Assembly (NCBI RefSeq): GCF_001591625.1
Contig: NZ_BCVG01000003.1
Location: 55,118-119,117, forward strand
Direction: 5' to 3'
Length of the DNA stretch: 64,000 nucleotides
From: Metabacillus fastidiosus NBRC 101226
Lineage (GTDB): Bacteria; Bacillota; Bacilli; Bacillales; Bacillaceae
Translations under genes and position numbers: made by a program
The notes under the pieces: generated by a model
Database searches by the model: none
What the model saw: only the letters and a program-made list of their open reading frames with translations
What the model was told of the DNA's origin: nothing
In this document: one piece after another, positions 60,292 to 64,000 of the stretch
Layout: each line of letters begins with the position of its first letter
Position numbering within the stretch: position 1 is the stretch's first letter

Positions 60292-60336
60292 AAAAAGAGG
60301 CAGTATCAACTTTTGGGTTGATACTGCCTCTTTTCT
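60292..60336. terminator. Bidirectional terminator between aminotransferase and minJ
   Basis: 14-bp perfect stem GAGGCAGTATCAAC (60297-60310) / GTTGATACTGCCTC (60317-60330), with A5 before and T4 after. Confidence 0.92.
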
Positions 60337-60351
60337 TATCCATTTACAGAT

Positions 60352-61575
60352 CTAAAGAGCTTGTCCTTTATTATCCTCTATCTCTATACTTCCTGTTTCC
60401 GTTTCCCACTTCTTCTCATCGGCTACGAATAAAATTCCAAGTTCATGATGTTCCCCATCATATAATGCCCTCTGTTCAAAACGAATCTCTCCTTTTAAAT
60501 CAACAACTTCAAGTTTACAGAAAGCGCGATTCTTTTGAAGAGCCTCGTAAAATTCAGCAACAGTTTTCACTTGAATACCATTTATTCTCGTAATTAATTC
60601 TCCAACTTTCAACTGCAGCTTCTCTGCTGGGGATTGTGGCAGTATGCCTAAAATCAACAATCCCTTATCCCGTTTAGAGAAGAAGAAAGCTGCTGAATGA
60701 TCATTTATACGCTGTTTCATCGTAATAACCTCACGACCAATGAAAGCAGCGATAATAACAGCAAATGCAAGCGGAGTGTACCATATACTCGCTGCAGCGA
60801 TAATAAGCATAACAACACCTAATGAAACTACTCTCTGTGCTGTTGCTTTTATACTTTCCTCTGGTAACGAACCTTGAATTCTTTGTGAAAATCCAAGGAA
60901 AAATGGGATACAAAGAATCATAAAACTATCTCCATTAAGTGTTAACATCGGCCACCAAGATAACTGTGACGATAAGCTTCCTCCGGGTACAAGGAAGAAC
61001 AGCGGCAGCATCCATGTACGATTAGCGATATGATTACCAATCGACAGTCCACGCGAACTTCTTTTCAGAACTGGAGAAGTCTTTAAGTGAGCTGTACGGG
61101 AGATGATAATTCCTTCTGCAATCATAATGACACTTAAAAACAGAGCAACAGCTGCAAAATTAATTTTCTCTAAGTCAATGAAAAAAGAAGCAGCCGATCC
61201 TGAACTAAGCTGTTGAAAAACAACAGCTAAAATTGCTGTAAAACCAATTGTATATACCGGGGATAACCATCGGGCATTTATCATAAATCCTAATATTCCA
61301 GTTACAATTGCTAATAGGACGACGAATCCAAATGGAAGGCTAAGTCCAATTAACATAAATAAAACGGAAGCAATAAGACCTGCTAAAATTCCTTTAGAAT
61401 AAGTAAAGCGCATTTCCTCAAATACATCTTGGACACTTGTATGAAAAGATTTCCTCTCCTTTTTTAATCGGCTATAGCCATGTAAGAACGTAACAATGAC
61501 AAATAAAAAAAGAAGCGGATGCATAAAAAATTTACCAATCGCAGCTAAAAATTCAACTAACCAATCCTCTAGCAA
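60352..61575 (-). CDS. minJ: MinJ, topological determinant of cell division
   Basis: 407 residues (B. subtilis MinJ is 397). About eight membrane helices cover residues 10-280. A PDZ domain follows at about 300-385 (KGLLILGILPQSPAEKLQLK, VGELITRINGIQVKT). MinJ bridges DivIVA and MinD at the poles and septum. The start is a TTG at 61575 with GGTGGTGAG upstream. Synteny minJ-swrA-ctpB matches B. subtilis. Confidence 0.92.
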   Translation of the reverse strand: MLEDWLVEFLAAIGKFFMHPLLFLFVIVTFLHGYSRLKKERKSFHTSVQDVFEEMRFTYSKGILAGLIASVLFMLIGLSLPFGFVVLLAIVTGILGFMINARWLSPVYTIGFTAILAVVFQQLSSGSAASFFIDLEKINFAAVALFLSVIMIAEGIIISRTAHLKTSPVLKRSSRGLSIGNHIANRTWMLPLFFLVPGGSLSSQLSWWPMLTLNGDSFMILCIPFFLGFSQRIQGSLPEESIKATAQRVVSLGVVMLIIAAASIWYTPLAFAVIIAAFIGREVITMKQRINDHSAAFFFSKRDKGLLILGILPQSPAEKLQLKVGELITRINGIQVKTVAEFYEALQKNRAFCKLEVVDLKGEIRFEQRALYDGEHHELGILFVADEKKWETETGSIEIEDNKGQAL

Positions 61576-61750
61576 ATTAGACTCACCACCTAACTGAAAA
61601 TGATCGTTATCTCATATTCTATCATTTTCATCAAAGGTTGAATATTCTTATTTATAGGAAACTCTTTTGCAACATTATTTTTTCCCTATATGACTTACTG
61701 GCAGGCACCCTAACTAAGATGCTGATATATTTCAATATTTGCTTACAATA

Positions 61751-62098
61751 CTAAAGCTTGTTCCAGAGAGATGTGTTAGATAATGAGAAATCAACTAGCG
61801 ACTGATCAATTTTCATTTCCAAAGCTTCTTCTAACAATTGCATGGAAATTTTTATCTCTTTTAAATTCATTCCTAATCTTTTATGATTCTCTGTTAAATA
61901 TTTCAAATATCCTTCAATACGGTGATCATCAATATCATTTACTCTTTTCACATCTGTATAATTTGCTAAATATGTGCAAAATAAATCAATTAGGCGGTCT
62001 GCTTTTATTTGCGGCATTGTTGTAACATCTATATTATTTTTTAAATCTGTTAATAATGAGCGATAAATTTGTTTTTTTAGAAAGCTAGCTTTTTTCAA
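61751..62098 (-). CDS. swrA: SwrA, swarming motility regulator
   Basis: About 115 residues. NHKRLGMNLKEIKISMQLL and the C-terminus DFSLSNTSLWNKL closely match B. subtilis SwrA as I remember it. SwrA acts with DegU on the fla/che promoter to raise flagellar number. Aligning with the B. subtilis start gives a TTG at 62098; an ATG at 62110 is the alternative. Codons 2-3 and about 7-10 hold runs of six and seven A, in the region of the known phase-variable tract. The frame is intact here. Confidence 0.88.
   Translation of the reverse strand: MKKASFLKKQIYRSLLTDLKNNIDVTTMPQIKADRLIDLFCTYLANYTDVKRVNDIDDHRIEGYLKYLTENHKRLGMNLKEIKISMQLLEEALEMKIDQSLVDFSLSNTSLWNKL
62072..62095 (-). repeat. Homopolymer A-tracts in the 5' end of swrA
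   Basis: On the coding strand A7 lies at 62072-62078 and A6 at 62090-62095. In B. subtilis an A8 tract in the same part of swrA slips to A9 and switches the gene off. Confidence 0.6.
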
Positions 62099-62221
62099 TA
62101 TAAACCCCATCTTTCTGTTTTGAATAGAAGAAATTATTATACTCTCCTTTATATCTTCTCTACATTAGTTCGAAATCATAGTGATTTTTCCGTCCAAAAA
62201 GATGGAAATTTGAAATAATGA

Positions 62222-62271
62222 GAAAAAGGAACTATCTTAAAATAGAATCCCATTTAAAAGATAATTCCTTA
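62222..62271 (-). terminator. Terminator of ctpB
   Basis: AAGGAATTATCTT pairs with AAGATAGTTCCTT across a 20-base loop, then TTTCTC on the minus strand. Confidence 0.65.
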
Positions 62272-62290
62272 ATAATATATTTCCTATATT

Positions 62291-63748
62291 TTAATGAAAT
62301 AATGATTTAATCGCCGTTTCTAATTGAACATCATTTTTCTCTTCATCAATATTTTCAGCTGCTACCTCATTTATTTTAGCCGCTGTTTTTCCATCGATTT
62401 TCCCAGTCATCTGTAATCCATGTTTTTGCTGAAATGCTTTTACAGCCATTTCTGTCGCTTCACTATAATAGCCATCTTCTCTTCCCGGCTCAAAACCGAT
62501 TCCTTTTAAAACAATTTGTGCTAATTTTATTTGCTCATTATTCATATCAGCTTCCAGCACTTTATCTGCCTTTATCGGTCCAGCTTGGAAATAAGCAGGC
62601 TGGCTTACTTCAATTGTCGGCTCTACCCCTTTGCCGTGAATCCAGTTTCCATCAGGTGTAAGCCATTTATACAATGTCAATTTAATATTACTGCCATCAC
62701 CCATCGGCACTGCTTGCTGGACTGTCCCTTTTCCAAATGAGGAGACACCAACAACATTATAGCCGTTCGCTTCTTTAAGCGCACCTGCTAAAATTTCTGA
62801 AGCTGAGGCGCTTCCTTTATCAATGAGCACATTAACTGGGTAATCCTTCTTATTATTCAATTTAGAGAAATAACGTTTCTTCTCTCCGTTTCTTTCCTCG
62901 ATTTGAATATACGGTTTTTCCTTCGTAACAAATTCTTTAAGAATTTCTTCGACACTTTGTAAATATCCACCCGGGTTGCCACGTACATCTAATACAAGCC
63001 CTTTTATATTTTGTTTTTCAAGTGTTTTTAACTGTTCTTTAAAATCTTCCGCTGTTTTCTCAGAAAATGAAGTAATCTCTATATAGCCAATTTTTTTATT
63101 TTGATATTCTTTTACTGAACTAAATACTGTTTCTAACGGAATTTCATCACGGACGACCTCAAATGATATTTTATCTTTAGAATTCGGACGAAGCACTTCA
63201 ATAACTACTTTCGTTCCTTTTTTCCCCCTGATTTTTATAACTGCTTCATGTAAATCCAAACCTTCAATCGATTCACCATCTATGGAAATGATTTGGTCAT
63301 TCGGACGTAACCCAGCTTTTTCTGCCGGAGAATTTTTAAATGGTGAAATAATTTTTACTTTTCCCTCATCCATCCCGACCTCTGCCCCAATACCTTCAAA
63401 CGAGGAATCCAATGACTGGGAAAACTGTTCTGCCGTTTCTTTATTCATATAAACAGAGTAAGGATCCTCTAAAGTGGACAGCATCCCTTGTATTGCTCCT
63501 TCAAGCAACTTGTCTTCCTCTACCTTCTCCACATATTGAGTAGAAATTAAATCATATGCCTGTTTAAACTTATCAAAGCCCGGAATATCCTCTTTTTTAT
63601 TATTCACTGGCAATAAATCTGTCATTACCGGAACAGCCGTTTCTACCGTTTCCTGCTTATCATTCATAAGCTCCATACCTACATACATACCTAACGCGCC
63701 TAGTGCCATCGCTAATGCTATTAAAATTGCGACTACTCTTTGATTCAT
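62291..63748 (-). CDS. ctpB: Carboxy-terminal processing protease CtpB
   Basis: 485 residues. N-terminal membrane anchor (VVAILIALAMALGALGMYVG), PDZ domain at about 100-180 (GIGAEVGMDEGKVKIISPF, KAGLRPNDQIISIDG), S41 protease core with Ser/Lys in DKGSASASEILAGAL and SFGKGTVQQAVPM, and a C-terminal peptidoglycan-binding repeat. In B. subtilis CtpB cuts SpoIVFA in the forespore-mother cell space to start sigma-K activation. The GGAGGGAAA site precedes the ATG. ftsX is its usual upstream neighbour but is not in 63749-64000, where I see nothing gene-like. Confidence 0.95.
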   Translation of the reverse strand: MNQRVVAILIALAMALGALGMYVGMELMNDKQETVETAVPVMTDLLPVNNKKEDIPGFDKFKQAYDLISTQYVEKVEEDKLLEGAIQGMLSTLEDPYSVYMNKETAEQFSQSLDSSFEGIGAEVGMDEGKVKIISPFKNSPAEKAGLRPNDQIISIDGESIEGLDLHEAVIKIRGKKGTKVVIEVLRPNSKDKISFEVVRDEIPLETVFSSVKEYQNKKIGYIEITSFSEKTAEDFKEQLKTLEKQNIKGLVLDVRGNPGGYLQSVEEILKEFVTKEKPYIQIEERNGEKKRYFSKLNNKKDYPVNVLIDKGSASASEILAGALKEANGYNVVGVSSFGKGTVQQAVPMGDGSNIKLTLYKWLTPDGNWIHGKGVEPTIEVSQPAYFQAGPIKADKVLEADMNNEQIKLAQIVLKGIGFEPGREDGYYSEATEMAVKAFQQKHGLQMTGKIDGKTAAKINEVAAENIDEEKNDVQLETAIKSLFH

Positions 63749-64000
63749 ATTTTCCCTCCTTCTGCTTGAAAACAGTGTAAATAGCTTATATTATTTCCTA
63801 CATACAATAAGAAAAAGCGATACCGATTAAACTTTTTATAGTATATGTGAAGCCTGTACAAATCATGTAATGTAAGAAAGAAAACATTAGAATCGTGGAG
63901 GATTCCTATATATTTGCAAAGACGGTTCACTTATTTTTGAAATTAGAGAAATATCGACTATTCACCAAAATGCTTTTTATAAAGTGAAACTTCTATTAGT

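Noticed and set aside
63745..63930. 61-codon minus-strand frame upstream of ctpB
   Set aside because: It is Phe/Tyr-rich, lacks a ribosome binding site, and overlaps the ctpB start region where a promoter is expected.

Overview
The window is AT-rich chromosomal DNA from a Bacillaceae bacterium (Bacillus sensu lato). The evidence is gene content and order: eno-gpmI-tpiA-pgk-gapA-cggR, clpP, crh-whiA-glmR-rapZ-yvcI, trxB-yvcD, the his operon next to yvoF-ppaX-yvoD-lgt-hprK, yvnB-yvlDCBA, uvrA-uvrB-csbA and minJ-swrA-ctpB. These are the neighbourhoods of the Bacillus subtilis yv region. SwrA and MinJ are narrow Bacillus-type markers. Most genes lie on the minus strand.

Positions 1-9.3 kb form an accessory island for contact-dependent competition, read right to left. 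A type VII secretion module (DUF5082, DUF5344, then an LXG toxin with a TG pre-toxin domain and an HNH-type nuclease tip) is followed by its likely immunity gene. A poly-immunity array comes next: an unrecognised 324-residue alpha-helical protein with a DUF6630-like partner, a YezG immunity protein, an orphan deaminase-toxin cassette with an all-alpha immunity gene, a SUKH-3-like gene, and a second YezG copy cut by the window edge. The orphan cassette carries about 417 bp of near-identical DNA to the LXG gene, so one recombination event would swap the nuclease tip for a deaminase. Hairpin terminators separate the units, and gene remnants lie between them.

From 9.6 to 16.9 kb is the glycolytic operon, transcribed from a cggR promoter with a recognisable CggR operator. 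A sigL operon, a tRNA-Arg(CCG), a lipoprotein gene and CtsR-controlled clpP follow. From 20.7 to 27.3 kb are crh, whiA, glmR, rapZ, a Nudix gene, trxB and a TPR gene. From 27.4 to 33.8 kb is a complete eight-gene histidine operon (hisZ-G-D-B-H-A-F-IE), then yvoF, ppaX, yvoD, lgt and hprK.

nagB stands alone on the plus strand, without the nagA and nagR expected here from B. subtilis. After it come a surface metallophosphoesterase (YvnB-like) with a decayed sorting signal, the yvlABCD envelope-stress genes, and uvrBA with a perfect LexA box. The rest holds csbA, prfC, a 52-codon membrane protein, a phosphate transporter with its PhoU-like partner, an RND efflux pump behind two TetR-type operators, an AI-2E-family permease, an aminotransferase, minJ, swrA (with A-tracts like the phase-variable tract of B. 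subtilis) and ctpB.

Beyond the genes, the window holds three kinds of dispersed or structured intergenic DNA: a 145-bp double-hairpin element in two copies with compensatory base changes, a second two-copy repeat (lgt-hprK and uvrB-csbA gaps), and a pair of abutting perfect hairpins upstream of the yvnB-like gene.
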